A stretch of 64,000 bases of DNA from Breoghania sp. (GCF_963674635.1 NZ_OY771475.1:868001-932000); one strand, 5' to 3'; counted from the stretch's first letter, positions 25,119 to 33,866 are shown. Notes: generated by a model from the sequence alone, not told the origin. Numbers and translations: made by a program.

Positions 25119-26911
25119 ACGAGCAGCCCAGGATCACGGACACCCTATGCGCGGTCATCGGCTCCTATCTGGTGAAGGGGGACGGCGACCGGTTCGATGC
25201 TGACGGCAAGGCGGCGCTGGCCGCAACCTTGCAGCCCTTTGTCGAAAAGGGGGAGCCGATCGAACTCGTGTTGCCCGGCTTTCCCTTCAAGTCTTTGAAC
25301 TTCCACGCCAAGACGAGCGGTCCCAAGCCCGATTTCGGCGAGGTGCTGGCGCTCAGGCGGCTTGAGGAAATGTGCGCGGCGCTCGATGCGGTCTACGGCC
25401 ACGGGGTCCGGCTCACCATCGTTTCCGACGGCACGACCTATAATGATATTATCGGCGTCTCGGATGCGGACCGTCAGGCCTATAACGATGCGGTCCGCAC
25501 CCTCTGGCCGAGCCGGTATTTCCGCTGGTCCACCGCTACGGATCTGGTGGGTCACTCCGGCTCGCCGCAAGAGCTGCGCACGGCGCTCGTTGAACAGGCG
25601 GCGCTTCCTTATGCCGACCTTGAGGCGTTCAAGACGGCGGTGCAGGCCGATCAGGGCTTGAGTGCCGCGCATGATCGCATGTGCGCTTTTCTCTATAACG
25701 ACCTGCGACCGCAGCTGGCGGACGATCTCGATGAAGACGCCTATTTCGCGGAGATCCGGGAGAAGGCCTACGAGATGATGATCCGCGGTCTCGCCCTCAA
25801 TGCGGGGGTGGAGCGGGCCTTTCCGCAGGCCGTGCGGCTCTCGGTCCATCAATATGACAATGCGGGGCCGAAATTCTCCTTCGGGTTCCTGCCGGGTCTT
25901 GCACATGTCTCCGCACCCTGGCACAAGGTGCCGTACCGCCATCTCGATGGGCATTTCAGCTTCGTCGATCACGCGCGGATCGATGCCGAGCACACGCTTG
26001 CGGTCTATCGGGGCGATCAGATCTGGCTTTACCAGGAAAGCGATGCGGCCATTGATCCGGCCATCAAGCTCTCCATCGTGAAGCCGCCGCAGTTCGGGCT
26101 GCTGGTGGAGCTTGATGCCCCGGAGAAGGTGAAGCTGCTGACGCCACGCCTGACGCGCAGCCTCTCAGATTTCTTCTCTTTCATCTGCGTACGCGGCTGT
26201 CATTTCGAGGAGCGGGAGGATCTCGTCGATTACTGCCTGCCTTTCGGCGATATCTACCAGTGGCATTTCGGCCCCGTTCACGTGGTGCAGCCGGAGGAGA
26301 AGCCGAAAGGCTTCGTGCAATCGCTGGAAAAGACCCCGATCCACTGGGATCTCTCCATGCTGCCGCTCGACCATGATCGGGTGAAGCAGGACGAGTGGTT
26401 CTGCGCCGATCTCTTCATGCTCTATTGCAAGGCGCCGCCGAAGAAGGGGGAGGGCGAGACGACCCTTGTCGACGGGCGGGAAATCCTGCGCCAGGTGGGG
26501 CCGGAAACGGTGGAGGCGTGGCGCAACACCCATGTCACCTACAACACCAAGATGACCTATTTCGGCGGTCATCCGCGCACGTATCCGCTGGTTCACGCCC
26601 ATCCGGAAACAGGCGAGCCCATCCTGCGCTATCAGGAGGGCAGCAAGTCGGAATACCAGACCTTCTCGCAGGAAGTTCAGGGTCTGAGCCAGGCCGACAG
26701 CGATGCCTTTGTGGAGGAGATGAACCGGCGCATCTACGATCCGAAGGTCTGCTACGCGCACCCGTGGGAGGCCGGTGACATGGTGATCGTGGAGAACTAC
26801 CTGACACTCCACGGGCGCAACCCGATGTCGGAGGCCTCAAGCATGCGCGAGCTCTGGCGTGTGCAGACCATCCCCGACATGCCGGTCGCCGACCGGTCGG
26901 CCGCAGAGTAG
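25115..26911 (+). CDS. Fused isonitrile synthase and Fe(II)/2-oxoglutarate dioxygenase (IsnA-IsnB/PvcA-PvcB fusion)
   Basis: 598-residue two-domain protein. Residues 1-310 are a PvcA/Dit1-type isonitrile synthase: LVLPGFPFKSLNFHAKT (51-67), KPDFGEVLALRRLEEMC (71-87), IVSDGTTYNDI (102-112), then AVRLSVHQYDNAGPKFSFGF and HVSAPWHKVPY. Residues from about 330 are a TauD/TfdA-type dioxygenase like PvcB/IsnB, with the iron ligands His410-Trp-Asp412, distal His566 in TLHGRNP, and a 2-oxoglutarate-binding Arg in MRELWRVQ (about 577-582). Known IsnB-type enzymes oxidatively decarboxylate or desaturate the isonitrile acid, so one chain could do both steps. It overlaps the phosphatase gene by four bases; the glycosyltransferase starts five bases downstream. 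Similar fusions are known among fungal isocyanide synthases. Confidence 0.88.
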   Translation: MNEQPRITDTLCAVIGSYLVKGDGDRFDADGKAALAATLQPFVEKGEPIELVLPGFPFKSLNFHAKTSGPKPDFGEVLALRRLEEMCAALDAVYGHGVRLTIVSDGTTYNDIIGVSDADRQAYNDAVRTLWPSRYFRWSTATDLVGHSGSPQELRTALVEQAALPYADLEAFKTAVQADQGLSAAHDRMCAFLYNDLRPQLADDLDEDAYFAEIREKAYEMMIRGLALNAGVERAFPQAVRLSVHQYDNAGPKFSFGFLPGLAHVSAPWHKVPYRHLDGHFSFVDHARIDAEHTLAVYRGDQIWLYQESDAAIDPAIKLSIVKPPQFGLLVELDAPEKVKLLTPRLTRSLSDFFSFICVRGCHFEEREDLVDYCLPFGDIYQWHFGPVHVVQPEEKPKGFVQSLEKTPIHWDLSMLPLDHDRVKQDEWFCADLFMLYCKAPPKKGEGETTLVDGREILRQVGPETVEAWRNTHVTYNTKMTYFGGHPRTYPLVHAHPETGEPILRYQEGSKSEYQTFSQEVQGLSQADSDAFVEEMNRRIYDPKVCYAHPWEAGDMVIVENYLTLHGRNPMSEASSMRELWRVQTIPDMPVADRSAAE

Positions 26912-26916
26912 CGGTC

Positions 26917-28125
26917 ATGTCCGGCAAACGAGCCCTGTTCTTCGCCGAAGCGGTCACGCTGGCCCATGTGGTGCGTTCGTACCAGTTGGCCCGCAGCCTG
27001 CTCGGCGAAGGCTACGAGGTGCACTTCGCCGTCGCTCCGCGTTTCCGGTTCGTCTATGACGAGCCGGAAATACGGATGCACTGGATCTCGTCCAAGTCGG
27101 GAGAGACCTTTCTCGACAATGTGGAGACCGGGCGGCGGCTTTACCGCGCACACGAGCTGATCGGCTATGCGAGGGAAGAACTGGAGGTCATCGAGGCGGT
27201 GCAGCCCGACTGGGTGCTCGGCGACTTCCGGCATTCCCTGTCCATCAGCGCGAAGCTTGCGGGGGTGCCGTATCTCAACCTGATCAACACCTACTGGAGC
27301 CCGCGTTATGCGGGCAAACGCCTGCCGGTGCCGGAGCTTCGGCAGTTTCCGCTCAGCCGCTTTGCGATGAGCGAGATCCTGATGCCGGTGCTGACCCCAA
27401 TTATCTTCAAGGCACAAGGACAGCCGCTCAACGAGGCGCGCCGGCATTTCAATCTGGAGCCGTTCGACCATTGCCTGCATGGCTGGGCCGGCGGGGACCA
27501 AACCATTTTCTGCGATGTGCCCGAATGCTTCGACGGCTATGAACCGGCGGCCAACGAGCACTTCATCGGCCATGTCACGTGGGAGCCGTCGCTTGGCGCG
27601 GACCAGACCGAACGATGGCTGGAGGTCATGACGCGTGAGCCCCATATCTATGTGGCGCTCGGCTCGTCGGGCGGACGAGGGCTTCGCGACCGCGTGGTGG
27701 AGCGGGTCCTGGGCGCCGGATATCCGGTCTGCGTCTCCGGTGTGCCCGATCGCGAGCGGCCATCGCACTGGCCCGATCGTGTTCTTTCCGCGGAGTTCGT
27801 CTCCGGTTCCGCGGTCGCAGCTGCGGCGGGGCTCGTCATCACCAATGGCGGAAGCCCCACGACCTATCAGGCGCTCGACACCGGCACCCCCGTCATCGGC
27901 ATTCCGGCCAACATGGATCAGGTGCTTTGCATCCACCATGTGGCCAAGCTCAATGCGGGCCGGGTGATCCGCCCCTGGGAGGTGCAAAAGCCGCGCTTTC
28001 TGCGAACAGTGGAAGAGGTGATGGAGGGCGCATGCCGCGCGCAAGCCCAGCGTTGGGCCGCATGGTCGAAGGGCATGTCCTATCGCTCCAGATTTCTGGA
28101 GGTGCTGGACAAGACCGTGCGATAG
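26917..28125 (+). CDS. UGT/MGT-type glycosyltransferase (GT1 family)
   Basis: 402-residue GT-B glycosyltransferase of the UDP-glycosyltransferase superfamily, which transfers sugar to small hydrophobic acceptors. The N-terminal acceptor domain starts FFAEAVTLAHVVRSYQLARS with the catalytic-His-like position near residue 17. The donor-binding C-domain contains IYVALGSSGGRG and ITNGGSPTTYQALDTGTPVI with IPANMDQ, the counterpart of the PSPG box. It starts five bases after the isonitrile synthase-dioxygenase, so they are almost certainly co-translated. By analogy with rhabduscin loci (isnA-isnB-glycosyltransferase) it likely glycosylates the isonitrile product. Donor sugar unknown. Confidence 0.87.
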   Translation: MSGKRALFFAEAVTLAHVVRSYQLARSLLGEGYEVHFAVAPRFRFVYDEPEIRMHWISSKSGETFLDNVETGRRLYRAHELIGYAREELEVIEAVQPDWVLGDFRHSLSISAKLAGVPYLNLINTYWSPRYAGKRLPVPELRQFPLSRFAMSEILMPVLTPIIFKAQGQPLNEARRHFNLEPFDHCLHGWAGGDQTIFCDVPECFDGYEPAANEHFIGHVTWEPSLGADQTERWLEVMTREPHIYVALGSSGGRGLRDRVVERVLGAGYPVCVSGVPDRERPSHWPDRVLSAEFVSGSAVAAAAGLVITNGGSPTTYQALDTGTPVIGIPANMDQVLCIHHVAKLNAGRVIRPWEVQKPRFLRTVEEVMEGACRAQAQRWAAWSKGMSYRSRFLEVLDKTVR

Positions 28126-28205
28126 CGATGCTGGCCGGCGCCATTTCCGAGTTGCCGGCCGGAGTTTGAAAATCTCATTATTTCAATAGTTTCAGGAAAT
28201 CTGTT

Positions 28206-30581
28206 GTGACGATCATTGGTGAGGTTGGCGCGGGTGAGGAACCCCGCGCGGCGCAGGGGCTTGCGCTCGGTCGGCTCGTTGCGGGCGGTGCGCTGGGGCT
28301 TCTCTGCCTGGCGATCTGGGTGCCCTTTGCGCCCGCCATGAGCAACTGGGGGCTCGATCCCTCATGGATGGCCGGGCTCAATCAGGCGGTGGCTCAGGGC
28401 CTCGTCTTCGGTCGCGATGTGCTCTTCACATTCGGGCCCTATGGCAGCGTCTATTCGCTGACCTATCACCCCGCAACCCACAGCCTGACACTGGTCGCTT
28501 GCACGGTTCTGGCGGTCGGACATTTCTGGGCCCTTGTGCATGTCTTCCTGCGCGATCGGCGCACCGTGTTTGCCGGTTTCGTGGTGGTTCTGCTGGGGCT
28601 CTTTTCGCGCGATGCGCTGCTCCTGACCTATCCGCTTCTCGTTGTCTACGCGCTGAGCGAGAGGGACGACACGGCATCCTGGCGGGGCGGGGCATTGGAG
28701 ATTGTGGGGCAGGTCAGTGCCATCGCGGGACTTGCGCTGCTTTTGCTGGTGAAGGGCTCGATCCTGCCTCTGGCGGGTTTCGCCGTGATTGCGGCGGCGG
28801 TCGTGTTCATCATGACCGGGGCCGTCGCGCGGCTGATCATGCTTGTGGCCGTGTTTTGCGCGGCGCTGGCCGGTTTCTGGGTCTTGGCGGGACAACCGCT
28901 GGATGGCTTGCCGACCTATCTTGCCGGGCTCGGGCGCGTCATTGCCGGTTATTCGGAGGCGATGGCGGTTCCCGGAAGGGCGTTTGATTTCGTGCTCTTT
29001 GCAGCGGTTTTCGTGCCGGCGCTGGCCGTCGCGCTTTTTCAGGGTGGGGCCTTTTGGCGATCGGGCTTGCGCCTGGCCATGCTGGGGCTTGCGGGCTTTG
29101 TCGCCTTCAAGGCCGGGTTCGTGCGCCATGACTGGCATGCCACCATCGCGCTGGCGACAGCCGTCGTGCTGCTGGCGACTGTTGTGGCGCAACTGCGCCT
29201 GCCTGCGTTCGTTTCGGCCCTCTGGCTGATTGGCGCGCTGGGCGCCTGGTACGAAGTGGAGCGCGCCAATCAGCAGATCCCGGCGCATTTCCTGATGCTG
29301 GCCAAGGTGAAGCAGGGCATCGTCGATCCGGTTTTGGTTCTGCCCGAGCTTGCGCGAAATCCGGATTACCTGAAAGAGCGGCACGAACGGACGCTTGCGG
29401 AGCTTCAGCGTCAGTTCCGCTTTCCCGAATTCGGCGGGCCCGCGGATGTCTATGATTTCTGGCAGTCAGATCTTCTGGCCTCCGGCTCCCAATGGTCGCC
29501 GCGCCCGACGCTGCAAAGTTATTCCGCCTACACCGCGTTTCTGGCGGACGCCAATGCGCGCCATCTGGAGGGTGTGCGCGCGCCGCAGGATATCGCCTTC
29601 CGCATCACGCCAATCGACGGCAACCATCCGACCCTTGCCGATGGCGCTTCCTGGCCGATGCTGCTGGCTGGATACGAGCCCTACGATTTTCGCGAGAGTT
29701 TTCTCTATCTGCACCGCCGTGCCGGGGCCGCCGCACCGGGCATGAGGCCTGTCGGAGAGGGCATTGCCAGGCTGGGCGAAGACATCGCTGTGCCCGCAAC
29801 GCGCGGGCCGGTTTTCGTGCAGCTCTCCGTTTCCAAGACAGCCTTCGGCAAGGCGAAGGAGCTGGTCTTCAAGCTGGAGAACCTGCGCATCGAGGTGAAA
29901 ACGGCGGACGGGCGGGTGCGGTCGTTCCGCTATGTCTCCGGTATGGGGGAGAGCGGCTTTCTTATCTCACCACTGGTCGAGAACTCCACCGAGATGAACG
30001 CCCTTTACGGGCATGCGGACCTGCTTGCGAGAAAGCGTGTGGTCAGTTTCCGGCTGCTCGCGCCCGCCGGGGGCATGCGCGAATGGGGCGATACGGTCGG
30101 CTACGAATTTCAGAGCATCGATCCGGCGCGCATCGCGATCTCGCCGGTGCGTCCGGCCCATGCGCCCGTCGTCGCCAAGGCGGACGCGATCGCGGGGCAT
30201 ACAGAGCGTACGCAAAGCTGTTTCGGCGGGCTCGACGTGCTCAACGATCTCTATCCCGCACCCCCGTCCTTCCGCATCGACGCCATTCTGTCGGTGACGG
30301 GCTGGCTGAAGGTTCCCGACGGCACCCGCAAGGCGCCCGGTGCGGTCTTTCTGACGCTCACGAACACGGCGAGCGGGCAGGAGGTCTGGATCAAAACACG
30401 GCGCAGTCCGCGCCTCGATGTGAAGACGCTCATGGGCGATCCCTTCGGTCCGGATCTGGGCTACGACGCCTATGCGGATATCGCGCCCTATTCCGGCGAC
30501 TACATACTGGGCATCGCCTGGGCAAACGGCGCCGAATGGGGGCGCTGCCCGGCCTTTGACCGCGCGCTGAAATTTCCTTGA
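28206..30581 (+). CDS. Large polytopic membrane protein, GT-C-like, with soluble C-domain
   Basis: 791 residues. The first 330 residues hold about 9-10 hydrophobic segments. After the first one comes NWGLDPSWMAGLNQAVAQGL followed by FGRDVLFTFGPYGSVYSL, an Asp-containing loop of the kind seen in putative lipid-linked-sugar (GT-C-like) glycosyltransferases. From about 340 to the end it is soluble and probably periplasmic, beta-rich and without a motif I recognise. GTG 28206 is the start, with AGGA about eight bases upstream. It sits between the glycosyltransferase and rmlA, each separated by a short AT-rich gap. It could use the polyprenyl-phosphate sugar predicted from the DprE-like genes, or it could be a transporter; function unassigned. 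Confidence 0.72.
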   Translation: MTIIGEVGAGEEPRAAQGLALGRLVAGGALGLLCLAIWVPFAPAMSNWGLDPSWMAGLNQAVAQGLVFGRDVLFTFGPYGSVYSLTYHPATHSLTLVACTVLAVGHFWALVHVFLRDRRTVFAGFVVVLLGLFSRDALLLTYPLLVVYALSERDDTASWRGGALEIVGQVSAIAGLALLLLVKGSILPLAGFAVIAAAVVFIMTGAVARLIMLVAVFCAALAGFWVLAGQPLDGLPTYLAGLGRVIAGYSEAMAVPGRAFDFVLFAAVFVPALAVALFQGGAFWRSGLRLAMLGLAGFVAFKAGFVRHDWHATIALATAVVLLATVVAQLRLPAFVSALWLIGALGAWYEVERANQQIPAHFLMLAKVKQGIVDPVLVLPELARNPDYLKERHERTLAELQRQFRFPEFGGPADVYDFWQSDLLASGSQWSPRPTLQSYSAYTAFLADANARHLEGVRAPQDIAFRITPIDGNHPTLADGASWPMLLAGYEPYDFRESFLYLHRRAGAAAPGMRPVGEGIARLGEDIAVPATRGPVFVQLSVSKTAFGKAKELVFKLENLRIEVKTADGRVRSFRYVSGMGESGFLISPLVENSTEMNALYGHADLLARKRVVSFRLLAPAGGMREWGDTVGYEFQSIDPARIAISPVRPAHAPVVAKADAIAGHTERTQSCFGGLDVLNDLYPAPPSFRIDAILSVTGWLKVPDGTRKAPGAVFLTLTNTASGQEVWIKTRRSPRLDVKTLMGDPFGPDLGYDAYADIAPYSGDYILGIAWANGAEWGRCPAFDRALKFP

Positions 30582-30625
30582 GCGTCTTCAGGTATTGAAT
30601 CGGATATTAAACACAAGAGGTTGCA

Positions 30626-31501
30626 ATGAAAGGGATTATCCTGGCGGGAGGTAGCGGCACACGCCTCCATCCAATGACCATCAGCGTATCCAAGCAATTG
30701 CTGCCGGTCTATGACAAGCCGATGATCTATTACCCCCTGACCACGCTCATGCTGGCGGGCATTCGCGATATCCTGATCATCTCCACGCCGCATGACATGC
30801 CGCTTTTCCAGCGTCTCCTGGGGGATGGCTCGCAATGGGGGCTGTCGCTTTCCTATGCCGAGCAGCCGCGCCCGGAGGGTCTCGCGCAGGCCTATGTGAT
30901 CGGGGCGGATTTCATCGGCGATCAATCCTCCTGCCTGATCCTCGGCGACAACATCTATTTCGGCCACGGTTTGCCGGGGCTGTTGCGCAAGGCCCGCAAT
31001 GTGGAGCGGGGGGCGACGGTTTTCGCCTATCATGTGGCCGATCCGGAGCGCTACGGTGTGGTGGAGTTCGATACCGGGCTTCGCGCAATTTCGCTGGAGG
31101 AAAAGCCTGCAAAGCCGCGGTCCAACTGGGCTGTCACCGGGCTCTATTTCTACGACAATCGGGTCGTCGACATCGCCGCTAATCTGAGGCCCTCGGCGCG
31201 CGGCGAGCTTGAGATCACCGACGTCAATCGAACTTATCTGGACTGGGGCGAGCTCAACGTGTCCATCATGGGGCGCGGCTATGCGTGGCTCGACACGGGC
31301 ACGCCGGAAAGCCTCATCGAGGCGAGTGAATATGTGCGCACCCTGGAGAAACGCCAGGGGTTCAAGATCGCCTGTCCGGAGGAAATCGCATTGACGCTTG
31401 GCTACCAGAGCGAGGCGGAATTCGAGGGGCAGGTGGCGCGCTACGCCAAGAGCCATTACGGCGAATATCTGAAGTCGGTCGCCACGATGCGGGCCGGTTG
31501 A
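30626..31501 (+). CDS. rfbA: Glucose-1-phosphate thymidylyltransferase RmlA
   Basis: 291-residue nucleotidyltransferase making dTDP-glucose from glucose-1-phosphate and dTTP. ILAGGSGTRLHPMTISVSKQ (residues 4-23) is the signature; LPVYDKPMIYYPLTTLML, ILGDNIYFGHG, GVVEFD and the EITDVN..Y region are all RmlA-like and full length. RmlB, C and D are absent from the window, so either they lie elsewhere or dTDP-glucose itself is the donor for the nearby glycosyltransferase. ATG 30626 is preceded by AGAGG. Confidence 0.95.
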   Translation: MKGIILAGGSGTRLHPMTISVSKQLLPVYDKPMIYYPLTTLMLAGIRDILIISTPHDMPLFQRLLGDGSQWGLSLSYAEQPRPEGLAQAYVIGADFIGDQSSCLILGDNIYFGHGLPGLLRKARNVERGATVFAYHVADPERYGVVEFDTGLRAISLEEKPAKPRSNWAVTGLYFYDNRVVDIAANLRPSARGELEITDVNRTYLDWGELNVSIMGRGYAWLDTGTPESLIEASEYVRTLEKRQGFKIACPEEIALTLGYQSEAEFEGQVARYAKSHYGEYLKSVATMRAG

Positions 31502-31611
31502 GCGTGACGCCGCATCGCCGCGGGGACCGGGTGCAATTTGATCGGGCTTGGAAAGGCGCTTATCCTTTGCGGTCGGGACAGGAACGAGCAGCGACTTTGC
31601 GGGGGGAAGAC

Positions 31612-32208
31612 ATGGGGAGACGGCCCGGGGGTACGGCGAGGCCCACCAAAAGCGCCATTCTGGATGCGGCTGAGCGCGCCATCGTGCAAACCGGCTACAA
31701 GTCCCTCAATTTCCGCGATATTGCCGCCGAAGTCGGGATCAAGAGTTCCAGCGTCCACTATCATTACCCCACCAAGGGGGATCTCGGCGCGGCGGTGATG
31801 CGTCGCTACCGCGAGGACTTCAGTGAGCGCCTGTCCCATCCTCCCGACGATCCGGAAGGCGCGCAGGCCGCGCTCAACCAGTTTCTCGACGGCTTCAGGG
31901 CAAATGTGGTCGATCTCGACAGCATGAGCCTCTGCGTGGTTCTGCTGGCGGAGAAGAACCTGCTCGATGAGGCTACGACGGAGGAGCTTTCGGCCTTTTA
32001 CCAGCTGAAGCTCGCATGGCTGTCGGAGGTTGTCTCCATCATCTCGCGCGGGGCGAAGTCGAAGGAGGCATGCGAGCGGGAGGCCTGCAGCATTCTGGCC
32101 GCGCTCCACGGCGCTTCCGTCCTGGTGAAGGCGACCGGGGACGGGTCCTTTTACGAAAAGGCCGTGCGCGAATATCGCAATCTCGCAAACCGCATGGCAC
32201 TCGCCTGA
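31612..32208 (+). CDS. TetR/AcrR family transcriptional regulator
   Basis: 198-residue repressor. The N-terminal HTH occupies residues 12-58 (TKSAILDAAERAIVQTGYKS, then FRDIAAEVGIKSSSVHYHYPTKGDL). The variable ligand-binding domain follows. The start is ATG 31612, directly after a GGGGGGAAGA RBS; a GTG at 31504 region upstream extends the frame but the added residues look non-coding. It precedes the Bcr/CflA exporter by 248 bases in the same direction. That gap holds two good inverted repeats, the likely operators, so it probably represses the exporter and possibly itself. Confidence 0.9.
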   Translation: MGRRPGGTARPTKSAILDAAERAIVQTGYKSLNFRDIAAEVGIKSSSVHYHYPTKGDLGAAVMRRYREDFSERLSHPPDDPEGAQAALNQFLDGFRANVVDLDSMSLCVVLLAEKNLLDEATTEELSAFYQLKLAWLSEVVSIISRGAKSKEACEREACSILAALHGASVLVKATGDGSFYEKAVREYRNLANRMALA

Positions 32209-32270
32209 AAGGCGCGCGCGATGGTCCTTCGCGCGCAATCTCTTCGCCGTCTGGCTGCTGTCTCCGCGCG

Positions 32271-32303
32271 TTGACATCCACGCCCTGTTGTTAATGTAAC
32301 AAC
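32271..32303 (+). promoter_or_regulatory. Promoter with overlapping palindrome upstream of the MFS exporter
   Basis: TTGACA at 32271-32276 is a consensus -35; with an 18-base spacer TGTAAC (32295-32300) is a fair -10. A perfect inverted repeat GTTGTTA-atg-TAACAAC (32287-32303) covers the -10, where a repressor would block RNA polymerase. The upstream TetR is the obvious candidate. Confidence 0.5.
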
Positions 32304-32385
32304 CGGATTTCTGCCGGAGCGGCTGGGCTCATTTTTTGGCAACGGAATGTGGTTGGGTGTGGTTGACGTAAGGGAGTGTCTGAGG

Positions 32386-32409
32386 TATCTATCTATCAAT
32401 AGATAGATA
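32386..32409 (+). promoter_or_regulatory. 24-base perfect inverted repeat, second operator candidate
   Basis: Two 11-base arms, TATCTATCTAT and ATAGATAGATA, separated by CA. It lies 47 bases before the exporter start, downstream of the predicted promoter. The arms are built from a TATC/GATA tetranucleotide, so slippage may have helped create it. It could be a TetR-family operator or an mRNA hairpin in the leader. Confidence 0.55.
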
Positions 32410-32456
32410 TTGTTTATTCTGCCATTTTTTAATTATGCCTTTTGCGGGAACGAACT

Positions 32457-33710
32457 ATGACGACCATTTCGAGTGAGCGTGGGAGGACGCGTCCGTCGGG
32501 CAATAGAAATATTCTGATATTCGCGACGTCTCTGGCGATTATCAGTATGATCGGTATCGATATTTATATTCCCGCGTTCGACGTGATGCAGTCCGATTTT
32601 CTGACGAGCGAGGCCATGATCGGCCTTTCCATGCCGGCATATTTTGCCGGAACCTTTGCCACGCAGCTCTTTTACGGGCCGATTTCGGATCTGATCGGTC
32701 GCAAGCCGGTTCTGCTGTCCGGTCTGGCGATCTTCCTTCTCGGGACGCTGGGATGCGTGTTCGCGGGGTCCGTCGAATTGTTTCTGGTCGCCCGTTTCGT
32801 GCAGGCCTTCGGTGTCTGCGCGACAGCCGTTCTCTGGCAGCCGATCGTGACCGACACCCATGCGGGCGACGAGGCGAAGGTGAAGGCGGTGTTCGGCTTC
32901 GTGATGTCCTTTATCGGCATCTCCCCCGCGCTTGCGCCGCTTCTCGGTGGCTGGTTGACGGAGACCTTCGGCTGGCGCTCGGTCTTCGTGTTTCTGCTGG
33001 CTTTTGGCGGTTGTGTGTTGCTCTTCGCCAGCGTCGCCTTTCAGGAGACGCTTGACGTGGGACGCAAGCGCAAGATGAGCTCGCGCGGGGTGTTTTCCGC
33101 ACTCGGTGACCTTGCGACGACGCCAGTCTTCTACATCTATGCGCTGGCAGTGGGGCTGACGGTCGGGGCTTATATGTCCTATCTGACCATCGCGCCGTTC
33201 TCGCTTGCGAAACTCGGCTATTCTCCGCTGGAAATCGGGATCCACTTCATACCGCTGGCCATGCTTTTCGGGTTGGGGGGCGCGGTGCACAAGATTGCCG
33301 GGGCGCGTCTTTCCGAGGTGAACCTTTTGCGGCTTGCAAGCCTGCTGATGCTGTGCGCCGGTATCGGCTTCTATGTGAACCTCAACAGCGGCGCGCAGGC
33401 CGGGCTTTTCGATTATCTCGTGCCCTTTGGCGTTCTCACCTTCACCTTCGGCATCATCATTCCCACCGGCTCGGCCATGGCGATCCAGCATTTTCACCGG
33501 ATCTCAGGCACATGCTCCAGTGGCATGAATTTCACAACCTCGGTTGCGGCCTTTGTCAGCACGCTGGTGGCGTCGCTCTACTATGGCGCCTATCAGCACA
33601 ACGCGATGCTCTACGTGATCATCGTGAATGCGGGGGCGGTGCTGGTGCTTCTCCTGATGCTGCGCAGCGATCGTGAGCGGTCAGGCACGGTTGCCCAGGA
33701 CAAGGCCTGA
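32457..33710 (+). CDS. MFS exporter, Bcr/CflA family
   Basis: 417-residue, 12-TM drug:proton antiporter type. Seen: TM1 IDIYIPAFDVMQSDF (Bcr-like acidic TM1), motif A YGPISDLIGRKPVLLSG, TM4 ARFVQAFGVCATAVLWQPIV, and TM5 ISPALAPLLGGWL (motif C-like). ATG 32457 follows GGGA at seven bases. It is the best candidate exporter for the isonitrile product and lies behind the TetR gene and two palindromes, suggesting product-inducible efflux. The assignment to the locus is by position only. Confidence 0.88.
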   Translation: MTTISSERGRTRPSGNRNILIFATSLAIISMIGIDIYIPAFDVMQSDFLTSEAMIGLSMPAYFAGTFATQLFYGPISDLIGRKPVLLSGLAIFLLGTLGCVFAGSVELFLVARFVQAFGVCATAVLWQPIVTDTHAGDEAKVKAVFGFVMSFIGISPALAPLLGGWLTETFGWRSVFVFLLAFGGCVLLFASVAFQETLDVGRKRKMSSRGVFSALGDLATTPVFYIYALAVGLTVGAYMSYLTIAPFSLAKLGYSPLEIGIHFIPLAMLFGLGGAVHKIAGARLSEVNLLRLASLLMLCAGIGFYVNLNSGAQAGLFDYLVPFGVLTFTFGIIIPTGSAMAIQHFHRISGTCSSGMNFTTSVAAFVSTLVASLYYGAYQHNAMLYVIIVNAGAVLVLLLMLRSDRERSGTVAQDKA

Positions 33711-33866
33711 AGGCTCAAGATTCGCTTTGCCGGTGTGCCGGCAAGGCGTTCAGAAGTAAATTTAAAATAGTATTGTTATTTATTGATATTACGTCGGAAA
33801 TCCAGAAGTGGCCGGTCGATTTTGGACCGGTGGGATTTCAGATTTCATTTGTTTTCGGATTTGATC

